A stretch of 64,000 bases of DNA from Prevotella sp. (GCA_017554385.1 JAFZIL010000030.1:61771-125770), one strand, 5' to 3'. Positions 8,462-17,853 are shown, counted from the stretch's first letter. The notes: generated by a model not told the origin, from the letters alone. Program-made: numbers and translations.

Positions 8462-9550
8462 TTATTCATAGTGTCTGATTCTCACGTCTATACCACTATC
8501 CTTCAACTGCGATGGTATTCCTTTTACGTCCGTCTGACCATAGTGATAAGGGAACAGTACCTTTGGCTTGATGGTCTTTGCAGCCTTGACCAGTTGTTCC
8601 GTTGTCATTGTGTAAGGTTGGTTGCAAGGCATGAAGGCGATGTCGATATCTTTGATGTTCTGTATCTCAGGGATGTCTTCCGTATCGCCAGCGATGTAGA
8701 TGCGCAGCCCGTCAATGGTCAGGATATATCCGTTGTCGCGACCTTTCGGATGGAACTGTGTATGCCCCTCGGAATAGTTATAAGCAGGTACGGCTTCAAC
8801 GGTGATGTCGCCCAGCGTAGCACTCTGGTCATTGTACAATACAGCACATGAGCCGCCATACATCATTCCCGACGTATCGTCGCCTACCCGTAGCCTTTCC
8901 CCGCACCGCTTGTTCATGACAAGTTGTGTTTTTTCGTTTGACAACAGCTTGATGGCCTCCTTGTCGAAATGGTCACCGTGCTCATGGGTCAAGAAGATAT
9001 AGTCAGCCTTCGGCATCGCACTATAGTCAATCGTCTTGTTTCCGAGCTTCGTCACGGGGTCAATCTCTATCTCCTGACCGTCGTACTCAATACGGATGCT
9101 GGCGTGAACCAACGCATGGAACTTCACCGTCTTTCCGCTCTTGGTCTTGAATACATCCACCTCGTAGGTGTCAGTCGTGACAGGCATCTTAGCCTCTTTC
9201 CAGGCAAGGATACCGCCTTTCAGGTTCACAGCCTTATAGCCTTCCGTTGCCAGTCTTCCAGCTGCACTGGACGAACGACGTCCGCTTCTGCAATACACGG
9301 CAATTGTCTTGTCGGTAGGTAGCACCGCTTTCGCCTTCTCGATGAAATCGCTTTGCGCCTGATCGATGTTGAGGGCACCCTCAAGGTGACCATCCTTGAA
9401 CTCATCAGCCGTGCGCACATCCAGCACCACTACGTTTGGATCAATCATCAACTCTGCGAATCCCTTCACGTCCGCATTTTCATAATTAGCCTGACCGCAG
9501 GCCGTTGTCAGCCCAAATGTGGCCAACAAACAAGTAATCATTTTCTTCAT
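8462..9550 (-). CDS. Lipoprotein fusing rhodanese and metallo-beta-lactamase domains
   Basis: A 362-residue exported lipoprotein: lipobox LTTAC with C18 as lipidation site. Residues 25-120 form a rhodanese domain (VVLDVRTADEF; active-site loop CRSGRRS with C87). Residues 140-362 form an MBL-fold hydrolase with the metal motif THEHGDHFD (H189, H191, D193, H194), a distal GDT motif and a late PYHYG. The MBL half resembles the UlaG-like group. Both active sites look intact. The fusion suggests a periplasmic enzyme acting on a sulphur-containing or phosphate-ester substrate; the actual substrate cannot be read. It is last in an operon with the threonine aldolase (24 bases upstream) and the nucleoside-hydrolase-like gene. 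Confidence 0.88.
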   Translation of the reverse strand: MKKMITCLLATFGLTTACGQANYENADVKGFAELMIDPNVVVLDVRTADEFKDGHLEGALNIDQAQSDFIEKAKAVLPTDKTIAVYCRSGRRSSSAAGRLATEGYKAVNLKGGILAWKEAKMPVTTDTYEVDVFKTKSGKTVKFHALVHASIRIEYDGQEIEIDPVTKLGNKTIDYSAMPKADYIFLTHEHGDHFDKEAIKLLSNEKTQLVMNKRCGERLRVGDDTSGMMYGGSCAVLYNDQSATLGDITVEAVPAYNYSEGHTQFHPKGRDNGYILTIDGLRIYIAGDTEDIPEIQNIKDIDIAFMPCNQPYTMTTEQLVKAAKTIKPKVLFPYHYGQTDVKGIPSQLKDSGIDVRIRHYE

Positions 9551-9574
9551 GTTTATTCAATTATGATGTTTGTA

Positions 9575-10654
9575 CTATTCAACGCACTTCAGTGCGACGC
9601 TTTCTAAAGCAGCAATCTCCTGTTCGGTAGTTGCCCAGCTGGTGACGAATCGGCAGGCCGTTTGGCTTGTATCTACTGGATACCAGACCTCGAATCCGAT
9701 GTAACTGCGCAGACGGTCGAGGTCGGTATTCGGGATGACATAGAATTGCTGATTGGTGGGAGAATCTATGAAGGGCTTATATCCCAGTCGTTCAACAAAT
9801 AGACGACGCAGCCGCATGGCCAGAGAAACGGCATGTTGCCCGATGGCGAGATACAGTGTGGTATCCCCGACATGCTGGAACAGCGCCTCGAACTGAGCGC
9901 CAACAACGCGGCTCTTAGCCAGCAGGGAGCCGTGACGCTTGATACGACTGAGCATGTGACTGGGCGCATTGCCGTGAGGAAAGACCACAGTCTCACCACA
10001 GAGCGCACCACACTTCGTGCCGCCAATATAGAAGATGTCGGCCAGCTGCGCCATTAGCGGCAGCGTTACATCCTTGCTTGCCGCCAAGCCGTATGCCAAC
10101 CGGGCTCCATCGACGTAGAGCAGCAGGCCGTATTCGTGACAAACCTCGTGCAATGCCGTGAGCTCGTCTGCCGTGTAGAGCGTGCCCAGTTCTGTGGGGA
10201 ATGTGACATACACCATCCCCGGACGCACCATGTGTTCGGCAGTCTCATCAGCGAAATAGGCGGTGAGCCAAGCCCGCAAATCTCCTACATCGAGTTTGCC
10301 GTCGTGGGAAGGCAGCGTGATGACCTTATGACCGGTAAACTCCACGGCTCCAGCTTCGTGTACATTGATGTGCGCCGTCTCGGCACAAAGCACACCCTCG
10401 TAGGGTTGCAGCGTACAGTCGATGATGGTGGCATTGGTCTGTGTGCCGCCAGCGAGGAACCATATCTGCGCCTCGGGAGCATCACACGCCTCACGAATCA
10501 GTTGACGGGCATGTTCGCTGAAGCAGTCGTCCCCATAACTCTGCGTTCGCTCATTATTCGTATCAAGCAGATGGCGCAGCACCATTTCATGAGCGCCATT
10601 GTTGTAATCGCTCTCTAGATGGCAGAGCGTATCGTTTCTTTCCTGTTCTGTCAT
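9575..10654 (-). CDS. ltaE: Low-specificity L-threonine aldolase (PLP enzyme)
   Basis: A 359-residue fold-type I PLP enzyme of the threonine aldolase/beta-eliminating lyase family; cleaves L-threonine or L-allo-threonine to glycine and acetaldehyde. Seen: FLAGGTQTNA near residue 66, YVDGARL with D182, and GGTKCGA with K214 as the Schiff-base lysine. No signal peptide, so cytoplasmic. It sits between a secreted hydrolase (17 bases upstream) and the rhodanese/MBL lipoprotein (24 bases downstream), so the three are probably co-transcribed although their functions are not obviously linked. Confidence 0.9.
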   Translation of the reverse strand: MTEQERNDTLCHLESDYNNGAHEMVLRHLLDTNNERTQSYGDDCFSEHARQLIREACDAPEAQIWFLAGGTQTNATIIDCTLQPYEGVLCAETAHINVHEAGAVEFTGHKVITLPSHDGKLDVGDLRAWLTAYFADETAEHMVRPGMVYVTFPTELGTLYTADELTALHEVCHEYGLLLYVDGARLAYGLAASKDVTLPLMAQLADIFYIGGTKCGALCGETVVFPHGNAPSHMLSRIKRHGSLLAKSRVVGAQFEALFQHVGDTTLYLAIGQHAVSLAMRLRRLFVERLGYKPFIDSPTNQQFYVIPNTDLDRLRSYIGFEVWYPVDTSQTACRFVTSWATTEQEIAALESVALKCVE

Positions 10655-10671
10655 GTCTCTTTTTACTTTTT

Positions 10672-12081
10672 CTATAACGTTTTATCTATCTGGATGATAA
10701 TCCTTTGATACGATTTCAGGCTGTATGAGCCATGGTCGGTGGCTTCGCAGACGAGGTGAAGGGTCTGGCCTACAGCATTGGCTGGGATGTTGACGTTGAC
10801 GATGACATTCCTGGCATCATCGATGGTCAGCTTGGCCGTTCCAATCTCGGACTGCTGCCACCAATGGAGATGGAAGGCATGGCGGTCGGGGTCTGAGGAT
10901 TGTGAAGCATCAAGACGGATGGTGTCACCAGCCTTGGCATGAAGCACCAAGGGTGACGGCCCCTTATGTCCATTGACCACTACCATCGGATTACGGTTGC
11001 CCTTGCCTTCGTCGGCCCATTGCATACGAGCCATGAAGTCATTGAGCTCGTCCTGATAGAACCGCCGCTTGTAGCCCACACTGATGCTACGCACGGGTTC
11101 CTCCCACGAAGTCCACGCGGTAGTCAGCGAGTCAGGACACATGCCCCGCTCGTGATAGCCTGCCCAGCCAGCCTGATGCGGGTCTTCAGGGTCGTTCAAA
11201 CCATTAGGCAGTACGTACAAGAAGCTCGGCGTGTCTCCTTCCACGCCCCATTTATAGTTGGGATATTCCTTGCCCAGTGAACCCTTCGTTTGTATGTGCT
11301 GTTGATGCTGCGCCCAGTTCTGCTTGCCCAGCTCGCACTGTTCCTGCCAAGCGCCCTCATCCCAGATGAACAGCAGGTCGTCCTTGAATTCCTGGCGCAG
11401 CCACATGTGCGAGCTGCGGGCACGGTCCATGCGGTGAGCGTAGTCCATGTCCTGATCGGTAATGGTGAAGAGACGGAATTTGCGGACGAAGTTTCTGACT
11501 TCGTCATCTGTCCGTGTCTGGTTAACCCTCCAGATAGCCTGTGCCAGCGTGTTAGCTCCCCCCCATGCAGCCACATAGATGGGCCGTGGATCGTCCTCGT
11601 CTGCCAGTCGTATGAGCAACTCGCTGCCTGGCGAGTCGTTGTTCTCGCCGATGGAGCGGATACCACCATACATACTGCCCATTACACAGCGATTGTCGAG
11701 ATATTCGGCACTTGGCCAATAGCCTATTCTCTGACTGCCGTTCTCCTTCTTCAATGACAGATGCTTCTTTTGCCCAGAGCGTTTCATCAGGTTCGTCACG
11801 TCATGGTCATAAGCCTTGATCACACGTCCCAGATACTGCATCCAATCCATCGGATACGGGTCGCAGTTCCAGCCCACCGACGTGATGAGTGCCTCTATCT
11901 CGAACATGTCGGCATACGCCATCAGGTGAACCATCGACTCCATATCGTCGGGTTCCACGTCAGCTGGTGCAATATCTGTACATACCACCAGTCGTGGCTT
12001 CACCGCTGTCTCTTTCGCCTTGATTGTTGTTGTCAAGCCTATCAGTCCTAACAACAATACTATCATTCTTATCCTATTCAT
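10672..12081 (-). CDS. Secreted DUF1593 / nucleoside-hydrolase-like protein
   Basis: I place the start at the ATG at 12081, giving the signal peptide MNRIRMIVLLLGLIGLTTTIKA; an ATG at 12117 would add a poor leader. About residues 30-300 show the DUF1593 nucleoside-hydrolase-like fold: RLVVCTDIAPADVEPDDMES is the Asp-rich metal motif near the N-terminus, and VAAWGGANTLAQ and FTITDQD follow. The C-terminal 100 residues (DTIRLDASQSSDPD) look like a beta-sandwich domain, as in the Sde182-like carbohydrate-associated proteins of this family. Probably periplasmic or secreted, acting on glycan-linked or nucleoside substrates. First gene of the three-gene operon. Confidence 0.82.
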   Translation of the reverse strand: MNRIRMIVLLLGLIGLTTTIKAKETAVKPRLVVCTDIAPADVEPDDMESMVHLMAYADMFEIEALITSVGWNCDPYPMDWMQYLGRVIKAYDHDVTNLMKRSGQKKHLSLKKENGSQRIGYWPSAEYLDNRCVMGSMYGGIRSIGENNDSPGSELLIRLADEDDPRPIYVAAWGGANTLAQAIWRVNQTRTDDEVRNFVRKFRLFTITDQDMDYAHRMDRARSSHMWLRQEFKDDLLFIWDEGAWQEQCELGKQNWAQHQQHIQTKGSLGKEYPNYKWGVEGDTPSFLYVLPNGLNDPEDPHQAGWAGYHERGMCPDSLTTAWTSWEEPVRSISVGYKRRFYQDELNDFMARMQWADEGKGNRNPMVVVNGHKGPSPLVLHAKAGDTIRLDASQSSDPDRHAFHLHWWQQSEIGTAKLTIDDARNVIVNVNIPANAVGQTLHLVCEATDHGSYSLKSYQRIIIQIDKTL

Positions 12082-12571
12082 AACGTTTACAAATAGTTTA
12101 TTTACCACTAAGTTCACATTTCGCTATCCGTCGAGTTTCCTTTCTTGCCTCCATTATCCATTCCTGATGCTGGAAGATAAACGCTTCCATTTGGTTTACA
12201 AAAATATAATAATAATACGACAATAGAACTTAAACACATGAAATTTTAAATGTTTTTGTCTTTAATTAGAGTCCATACGAGCTGCTCTCATATTCGGGGA
12301 CACCGTGAGCATACCGCTGCGGGTGGTGACGAGGAATAGATGATGGAATGATAATGAAACGAAAAGATGTAATAATATTAAAAATGTGAAGGATTATTTG
12401 GTTATTTCCTGACAAATTGATAACTTTGCACCCCGAAAAAGAATTTATCAGTTACGTCCTTGGTCGCTGTTTCGGGCAAGCGGTGAATGGGGCTGACAAG
12501 ACGACTGCTCTCGAGTTAAGGGCGGGCATGGCTCCAAAGGGATAATTAAAAATTTTTAAAAATAAACCATT
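12082..12571. other. Divergent intergenic region upstream of ilvC
   Basis: Holds the promoter at 12397-12428 and a leader of about 135 bases before ilvC. The leader has GC-rich segments (CTGTTTCGGGCAAGCGG), but I could not define a convincing attenuator or leader peptide. Otherwise nothing recognisable. Confidence 0.6.
12397..12428 (+). promoter_or_regulatory. Promoter of ilvC
   Basis: TTTG (12397-12400), 20 bases, then TAACTTTG (12421-12428): full match to the Bacteroidetes consensus. Confidence 0.8.
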
Positions 12572-13621
12572 ATGGCAGAAATGAATTTTGGTGGCGTCAT
12601 CGAGACTGTGGTCACCAGTAAGGAGTTCTCACTTGAGAAAGCACGCGAAGTATTGAAGGACGAAGTGATTGCCGTCATCGGTTACGGCATTCAGGGCCCT
12701 GGACAGGCCTGCAACCTGCGCGACAACGGCTTCAACGTCATCGTCGGACAGCGTCAGGGCAAGACCTACGACAAGGCTGTGGCCGACGGCTGGGTACCCG
12801 GCAAGACGCTGTTCTCCATCGAGGAGGCTGCCGAGAAAGGCACTGTCCTCTGCATGCTGCTCTCTGACGCTGGTCAGATTCAGCAGTGGCCCACCATCAA
12901 GCAATATCTGAAGCCCGGCAAGACGCTGTACTACAGCCACGGCTTCGCCATCAACTGGAGCGACCGCACGGGTGTTGTTCCCCCGAAGGACGTCGACGTG
13001 ATTATGGTGGCTCCTAAGGGAAGCGGAACTTCCCTTCGCACCATGTTCTGCGAGGGCCGCGGCCTGAACTGCTCGTATGCCGTCTATCAGGACGCTACCG
13101 GCAAGGCCAAGGAGAAGACGCTGGCCTTCGGTATCGGTATCGGTGCCGGCTATCTGTTTGAGACCACCTTCCAGCGCGAGGCTACCTCTGACCTGACCGG
13201 TGAGCGCGGCTCATTGATGGGCGCTATTCAGGGACTGCTCCTGGCACAGTACGAGGTATTGCGCGAGCACGGACACTCTCCCTCGGAGGCTTTCAACGAG
13301 ACCGTTGAGGAGCTCACCCAGAGCCTTGGCCCGCTCTTCGGTGCCAAGGGTATGGACTGGATGTATGCCAACTGCTCGACCACCGCACAGCGTGGCGCAC
13401 TCGACTGGGCACCCCGTTTCCACGATGCTATCAAGCCCGTCATGGAGTGGCTGTACTACTCGGTGATGACTGGTAACGAGGCACAGATCACCATCGACGC
13501 CAACTCGAAGCCCGACTATCGTGCCGGCTTGGAGAAGGAACTCGAGGCCATGCGCAATCAGGAGATGTGGCAGGCTGGTGCCGTGGTGCGCAAACTGCGT
13601 CCTGAGAACAGCGAAGACTAA
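12572..13621 (+). CDS. ilvC: Ketol-acid reductoisomerase
   Basis: A 349-residue class I enzyme of valine/isoleucine/leucine synthesis: converts acetolactate or acetohydroxybutyrate to dihydroxy-acids with NAD(P)H and Mg2+. Seen: Rossmann motif VIGYGIQGPGQ near residue 36, MVAPKGSGTSLR, metal-site segment DLTGERGSLMGA and the family pattern ETVEELTQ. Full length, one gene alone with its own promoter and a terminator at 13671-13703. The other ilv genes are not in the window. Confidence 0.96.
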   Translation: MAEMNFGGVIETVVTSKEFSLEKAREVLKDEVIAVIGYGIQGPGQACNLRDNGFNVIVGQRQGKTYDKAVADGWVPGKTLFSIEEAAEKGTVLCMLLSDAGQIQQWPTIKQYLKPGKTLYYSHGFAINWSDRTGVVPPKDVDVIMVAPKGSGTSLRTMFCEGRGLNCSYAVYQDATGKAKEKTLAFGIGIGAGYLFETTFQREATSDLTGERGSLMGAIQGLLLAQYEVLREHGHSPSEAFNETVEELTQSLGPLFGAKGMDWMYANCSTTAQRGALDWAPRFHDAIKPVMEWLYYSVMTGNEAQITIDANSKPDYRAGLEKELEAMRNQEMWQAGAVVRKLRPENSED

Positions 13622-13670
13622 GATCTAACGGGCAATTGACAATTGCTAATTGACAGAAGAATGAAAATCA

Positions 13671-13703
13671 AGTCCGAATCGCTTGTCGGTTCGGACTTTT
13701 TTT
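13671..13703 (+). terminator. Rho-independent terminator of ilvC
   Basis: AGTCCGAA pairs with TTCGGACT over an 11-base loop, followed by a T run. Its tail overlaps the rnpB promoter region. Confidence 0.85.
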
Positions 13704-13712
13704 GTACCTTTG
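13682..13712 (+). promoter_or_regulatory. Promoter of rnpB
   Basis: CTTG (13682-13685), 19 bases, TACCTTTG (13705-13712). The expected transcription start about seven bases later coincides with the first base of the RNase P P1 helix. Confidence 0.65.
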
Positions 13713-13718
13713 CACTCG

Positions 13719-14095
13719 CGGAAAGCAGTGCCACGGTCTGTCGCTGGTGCCAAGGAGGCACGAGAGGAAAGTCCGGGCAGTACAGGGCGCTCCACTTCTG
13801 AAAGTAGAAGCAGTCGGCGACGGCTGGATATGGAAGAAGAGAACGACCGCCCCTCTGGGGGTAAGGGTGAGAAGGCGGTGTAAGAGACCACCAGCCGGCG
13901 GGCGATCGCCGGGCTGTTCCATCTGGGGGCTGCAAGTTCATGTATACCATCGGCTGAGGGTTGCCCGCCCGAGTCAGTATCGACACGATGGAGGGTAGAA
14001 CGCTTGAGACGCACGGTGACGTGCGTAGTAGATAAATGACAGACACCGACTTTCGGGTCGGCACAGAACCCGGCTTACAGGGGCAGTGCTTTCCG
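13719..14095 (+). ncRNA. rnpB: RNase P RNA (class A)
   Basis: Catalytic RNA of ribonuclease P, which matures tRNA 5' ends. Universal motifs are present in order: GAGGAAAGTCCGGGC near the 5' end, AGAGACCACCAGCC in the middle, and ACAGAACCCGGCTTACAG near the 3' end. P1 is formed by GGAAAGCA at 13720-13727 and TGCTTTCC at 14087-14094, defining both ends. A T run follows and serves as terminator. Frames read through this region are meaningless. Confidence 0.97.
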
Positions 14096-14118
14096 TTTTT
14101 TTAATTGATGATTGAAGA

Positions 14119-15447
14119 TTGAACCTAAAACGACTGAAACAGTTCCTCCAGGTTGACATCTGGCGCACGTCGTCGGAAGAGTTGTCACCTGTGCGCCGCC
14201 TTTTCTACGAGGTGGTGAAAGTGGTGTGGCTGGCCGTGCGCTTCTTCACCACAAAGCGGGTGCTGACGCAGGCAGCCGCACTGACCTACAGCACGTTGCT
14301 AGCTATTGTGCCCATCATGGCAGTGGTGTTTGCTATTGCCCGTGGCTTCGGTTATAGTAAGTATATAGAGTTGTGGTTTCGCGATGCCTTTGCCTCGCAA
14401 CCACAGGCAGCCGAGGTGATCATCGGGTGGGTGAACAGCTATCTGGTGCATACGAAGAGCGGCATCTTCCTCGGTGTGGGTCTGATATTCATGCTCTACA
14501 CGGTGCTCATGCTGGTGAGCAACATCGAGCAGACGTTCAACGAGATATGGCAGGTGAAAAAGCCGCGCAGCATCTTCCGCACTTTCACCGACTATCTGGC
14601 CATGTTCTTCCTGTTCCCCATCCTGATAGTCATCTCGTCGGGTCTCAGCATCTTCATGGCTACGATGGCATCGTCGCTGCCCGACTTCCTGCTGCTGGGG
14701 TCGGCGGTGAGGCTACTCATCAGTCTCTCGCCCTACGTCCTCATGTCGGCATTGTTCATTGCCCTTTACGTGTTCATGCCCAACACCCATGTGCGGGTGA
14801 AGAATTCCATCGTACCAGGCATTCTCGCAGGTATCGCCATGCAGTGGCTGCAGTTCTTCTACATCCATTCGCAGATATGGGTCACAGGCTACAATGCCAT
14901 CTACGGTTCGTTTGCCGCCCTGCCGCTGTTCATGCTGTGGGTGCAGATATCGTGGACCATCTGCCTGTTTGGTGCCGAGCTCAGCTATACCAGTCAGAAC
15001 TTGGAGTACTTTGACTACGACACGCAGACTACCGATATCAGCCATCGCTACCAGATCATGCTCTCGGCATTGGTCATGGGACACATCTGCCGACGCTTTG
15101 CCGATGGGGGCAAACCTTACACTGCCGAAGAGCTGCGCCAGCTGACAGGCATTCCCATCCGTATTGTCAACGATATGGTCTACCTGCTCATCGATGCCCG
15201 GCTGCTCATAGAGATTTCGTCTGACGAGAAGGGTGAGAGCTCTCGCTACGTGCCTGCCGAGAGCCTTTCAAACCTGAGTCTCGGTACTATGATCGACCGC
15301 CTGGAGGCACAGGGGAAATGGCAGATAGACCTACCCGTGAGCCAGCTCTTCAGCGAGAGCTGGGCAAGGGGCGTAGACCTGCGCATCAACTATCTGCGCC
15401 AGCTGCGCGACATACGACTTGAAGACCTTCCTGTTGAGAGAAGTTAA
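14119..15447 (+). CDS. YihY/BrkB-family inner-membrane protein
   Basis: A 442-residue integral membrane protein. About residues 40-300 contain six hydrophobic segments, with the family signature AAALTYSTLLAIVPI near residue 52 and FGAELSYTSQN after the last segment. The C-terminal 130 residues are soluble with a winged-helix-like segment (YTAEELRQLTGIPIRIVNDM). The start is a TTG at 14119 (no upstream in-frame ATG before a stop); MNLKRLKQFLQVDIW fits the family N-terminus. Function of the family is unsettled; once mislabelled RNase BN. It follows rnpB directly and ends at a bidirectional terminator. Confidence 0.85.
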   Translation: MNLKRLKQFLQVDIWRTSSEELSPVRRLFYEVVKVVWLAVRFFTTKRVLTQAAALTYSTLLAIVPIMAVVFAIARGFGYSKYIELWFRDAFASQPQAAEVIIGWVNSYLVHTKSGIFLGVGLIFMLYTVLMLVSNIEQTFNEIWQVKKPRSIFRTFTDYLAMFFLFPILIVISSGLSIFMATMASSLPDFLLLGSAVRLLISLSPYVLMSALFIALYVFMPNTHVRVKNSIVPGILAGIAMQWLQFFYIHSQIWVTGYNAIYGSFAALPLFMLWVQISWTICLFGAELSYTSQNLEYFDYDTQTTDISHRYQIMLSALVMGHICRRFADGGKPYTAEELRQLTGIPIRIVNDMVYLLIDARLLIEISSDEKGESSRYVPAESLSNLSLGTMIDRLEAQGKWQIDLPVSQLFSESWARGVDLRINYLRQLRDIRLEDLPVERS

Positions 15448-15479
15448 GGAATCTGGTGTAAAGAAAAGTCAGAGCAAAA

Positions 15480-15520
15480 AAAGCCCCGCAATCCGAATAT
15501 GGATGCGGGGTCTTTTTTGT
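15480..15520. terminator. Bidirectional terminator between convergent genes
   Basis: CCCCGCA and TGCGGGG form the stem around a short AT-rich loop, with an A run on the left and a T run on the right. It serves both the YihY-type gene and the outer-membrane barrel gene on the other strand. Confidence 0.85.
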
Positions 15521-15548
15521 TCTATTGTATCCTGTTAGGATCTCTGAC

Positions 15549-16163
15549 TTAGAAGTTGTAGTAAACACCGAAGGTCACGTTGCCAGTGGTGAAACCGCCA
15601 GTAGAAGCGCGGAGGTTCATGCTTGTGGGAGCATCGGGAGCACCAGTAACATCGGCCACGGGATCCTTGTGGTAAGCAAATCTGAAGATATCGTTGATAT
15701 GGGCAGCAATGCTCCACTTATCGTTGATATCGTAAGCAATACCAGGAGACAGGAACAGACCGAGATCCATACCAGCCTTCATATCCTTCTGAGACTGGAA
15801 GGCGAGGAGAGCACCACCATCAACAAAGATGTTAGCCTTGCCGTATTCCAGCACCTGATAACGGAGGTAGGGACGAAGCTGGATGGTCGTGACAGTTGCC
15901 TCGACAGAAGGAGTGCCAGAAGCTGTGCCTACATACTTGGTCTCGTTCTTGGTAGAATTGTAGTTGAGAATGATACCAACGCTCTTGGTGTCGTCCAGAG
16001 CCATGCCAATTTCGGGAGCGAGTGTGAAGCCAGAGCTAGTAACCTCTGTGGTAGTAGCAGGAGTCGTCTTGGTCTGATAGCCCAGGCTACCACCAATGTA
16101 GTACTGTGCGTTCATGTTCACTGCAACGAAAGCAGCTGCGATTGTCATCAAAATCTTTTTCAT
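15549..16163 (-). CDS. Small outer-membrane beta-barrel protein
   Basis: A 204-residue exported protein. Start chosen at 16163 (MKKILMTIAAAFVAVNMNAQ, a clear signal peptide cleaved after NA); the upstream ATG at 16196 lies in the leader. The rest consists of amphipathic strands with alternating aromatic residues (YYIGGSLGYQ, ITYDINDKWS-like) and it ends in FGVYYNF, a terminal aromatic strand typical of BAM-inserted barrels. Probably an eight-stranded OmpA/OmpW-like porin-fold protein of unknown role. It has its own promoter at 16234-16264. Confidence 0.85.
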   Translation of the reverse strand: MKKILMTIAAAFVAVNMNAQYYIGGSLGYQTKTTPATTTEVTSSGFTLAPEIGMALDDTKSVGIILNYNSTKNETKYVGTASGTPSVEATVTTIQLRPYLRYQVLEYGKANIFVDGGALLAFQSQKDMKAGMDLGLFLSPGIAYDINDKWSIAAHINDIFRFAYHKDPVADVTGAPDAPTSMNLRASTGGFTTGNVTFGVYYNF

Positions 16164-16233
16164 TTTCTTTTTTTGTTTAATTTTACATTCCCCCACTTTT
16201 TAAGGAGGGGGTTATCCTTTAGATTTCTGGGTG

Positions 16234-16264
16234 CAAAGGTAATACATTTTACAAAACCACCAAA
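16234..16264 (-). promoter_or_regulatory. Promoter of the outer-membrane barrel gene
   Basis: Minus strand TTTG-N19-TACCTTTG, exact consensus; the start codon is about 70 bases downstream. Confidence 0.8.
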
Positions 16265-16407
16265 TGTTTTATGAGTTTTTTTGCAAAAAATCGGTAAGAA
16301 AACGACATTTATACTAAAAAAAAGGAAAAATGAACACATGATGCATGCCTATTTAGATAAAATTACTAATTTTGTGGATGAGAATTTAACACATTATTAT
16401 ATATTGC

Positions 16408-17805
16408 ATGAGAAAAAACTTTTTACTTCTAAGCCTGTGTCTGGCCCTTTCCGCAACGGCCCAGACAAAAGACGGCGGTATCAGTGCGTCGATGTTGCGT
16501 GACATCCAGAAGGAGCAGACACTCACTCCTGCTGACCGTGCGCTGATCAATGCCATTGCTGCCAACAACATTGACGACCTGGCCAAGAACCACATGAACG
16601 CCGGAGAGTTGGACACTTATTTCAGCGTTGAGACCAAGAAGCAGACCATTACCGACCAGAAACAGTCGGGACGCTGCTGGATGTTCAGCGGCATGAACGT
16701 GTTGAAGAGCGACTTTGCCCGGCGCACCGACTCGCTCACCGTGGAGTTCTCGCAGGCCTATCTCTTCTTCTGGGACCAGTTGGAGAAGGCCAACCTGATG
16801 TTACAGGGCGTCATCGACACCGGCCAGAAACCCATCGACGACCAGCGTGTGCAGTTCTTTTTCCACCATCCGCTCAACGACGGTGGTACGTTCTGTGGCG
16901 TGGCTGACCTGGGCGACAAGTATGGCATGGTGCCCAAGGAGGTGATGCCCGAGAGCTATTCAAGCGACAATACCTCGCGTGCCTCGAGACTCATTGCCTC
17001 AAAGCTGCGCGAGTTTGGTCTGCAGCTACGCGAGATGGTGCAGAAGGGCAAGAAGCCTGCTGCCATCGAGAAGGCGAAGACACGCATGCTGGGGCAGGTC
17101 TACCACATGCTGCAGTACACCATCGGTGAGCCTCCGCAGAAGTTTACCTACGCCTTCCGCGACAAGAACGGCAAGCAGATTGGAGAGCCGCGTGAGTACA
17201 CCCCGATGCAGTTCTACAAGGAAGTGGTGGGCGACCAACTCAATGGTTCCTTCATCATGGTGATGAACGACCCGCGCCGCGACTATTACAAGACCTACGA
17301 GGTGGAGTACGACCGTCATACATACGACGGCCACAACTGGAAATATGTCAACCTGCCCATGGACGATATCGAGCAGATGGCCATCGCTGCCCTGAAAGAC
17401 GGACGAAAGATGTACTCCAGCTATGATGTGGGCAAGTTCCTTGACCGCAAGCGTGGCTATGCCGACACCGAGAACTTCGACTACGGCTCGCTCTTCGGTA
17501 CTACCTTCGGCATGGACAAGGCCCAGCGCATCATGACCTTCGACAGCGGTTCGACACATGCTATGACCCTCACTGCCGTAGACCTCGATGCCAAGGGCAA
17601 GGCCAAGAAATGGAAGGTAGAAAATTCGTGGGGTGCCGACTGGGGACAGAAAGGCTGTCTCATCATGACCGACCGCTGGTTCCGCGACTACATGTTCCGT
17701 CTGGTAGTGCCCAAGCAGTACGTTCCCGAGAAAATCCTTCGTGCTGCCGACCTTCCTCCGGTGATGGTCATGCCCGAAGATCCGCTCTTCCTGCCTGACG
17801 AATAA
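16408..17805 (+). CDS. C1B (bleomycin-hydrolase-like) cysteine aminopeptidase
   Basis: A 465-residue papain-superfamily peptidase. Residues 1-18 are a signal peptide (NFLLLSLCLALSATAQ), so unlike cytoplasmic PepC it should be exported. Catalytic triad is complete: C90 in QSGRCWMF, H384 in STHAMTL and N406 in VENSWGADWG. Family members form hexameric cages that trim peptides from the N-terminus. TAATTTTG at 16367-16374 is a likely -7 box, though without a clear upstream TTTG. A strong terminator follows at 17814. Confidence 0.92.
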   Translation: MRKNFLLLSLCLALSATAQTKDGGISASMLRDIQKEQTLTPADRALINAIAANNIDDLAKNHMNAGELDTYFSVETKKQTITDQKQSGRCWMFSGMNVLKSDFARRTDSLTVEFSQAYLFFWDQLEKANLMLQGVIDTGQKPIDDQRVQFFFHHPLNDGGTFCGVADLGDKYGMVPKEVMPESYSSDNTSRASRLIASKLREFGLQLREMVQKGKKPAAIEKAKTRMLGQVYHMLQYTIGEPPQKFTYAFRDKNGKQIGEPREYTPMQFYKEVVGDQLNGSFIMVMNDPRRDYYKTYEVEYDRHTYDGHNWKYVNLPMDDIEQMAIAALKDGRKMYSSYDVGKFLDRKRGYADTENFDYGSLFGTTFGMDKAQRIMTFDSGSTHAMTLTAVDLDAKGKAKKWKVENSWGADWGQKGCLIMTDRWFRDYMFRLVVPKQYVPEKILRAADLPPVMVMPEDPLFLPDE

Positions 17806-17813
17806 CGAATAAA

Positions 17814-17853
17814 AAGAATCCCGATGTTCACAACCGAGCATCGGGATTCTTCT
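17814..17853. terminator. Terminator after the C1B peptidase gene
   Basis: AAGAATCCCGATG pairs with CATCGGGATTCTT around an 11-base loop, flanked by A and T runs; probably works for both convergent genes. Confidence 0.8.

Noticed and set aside
13683-14014. Several frames on both strands
   Set aside because: They lie within the RNase P RNA gene.
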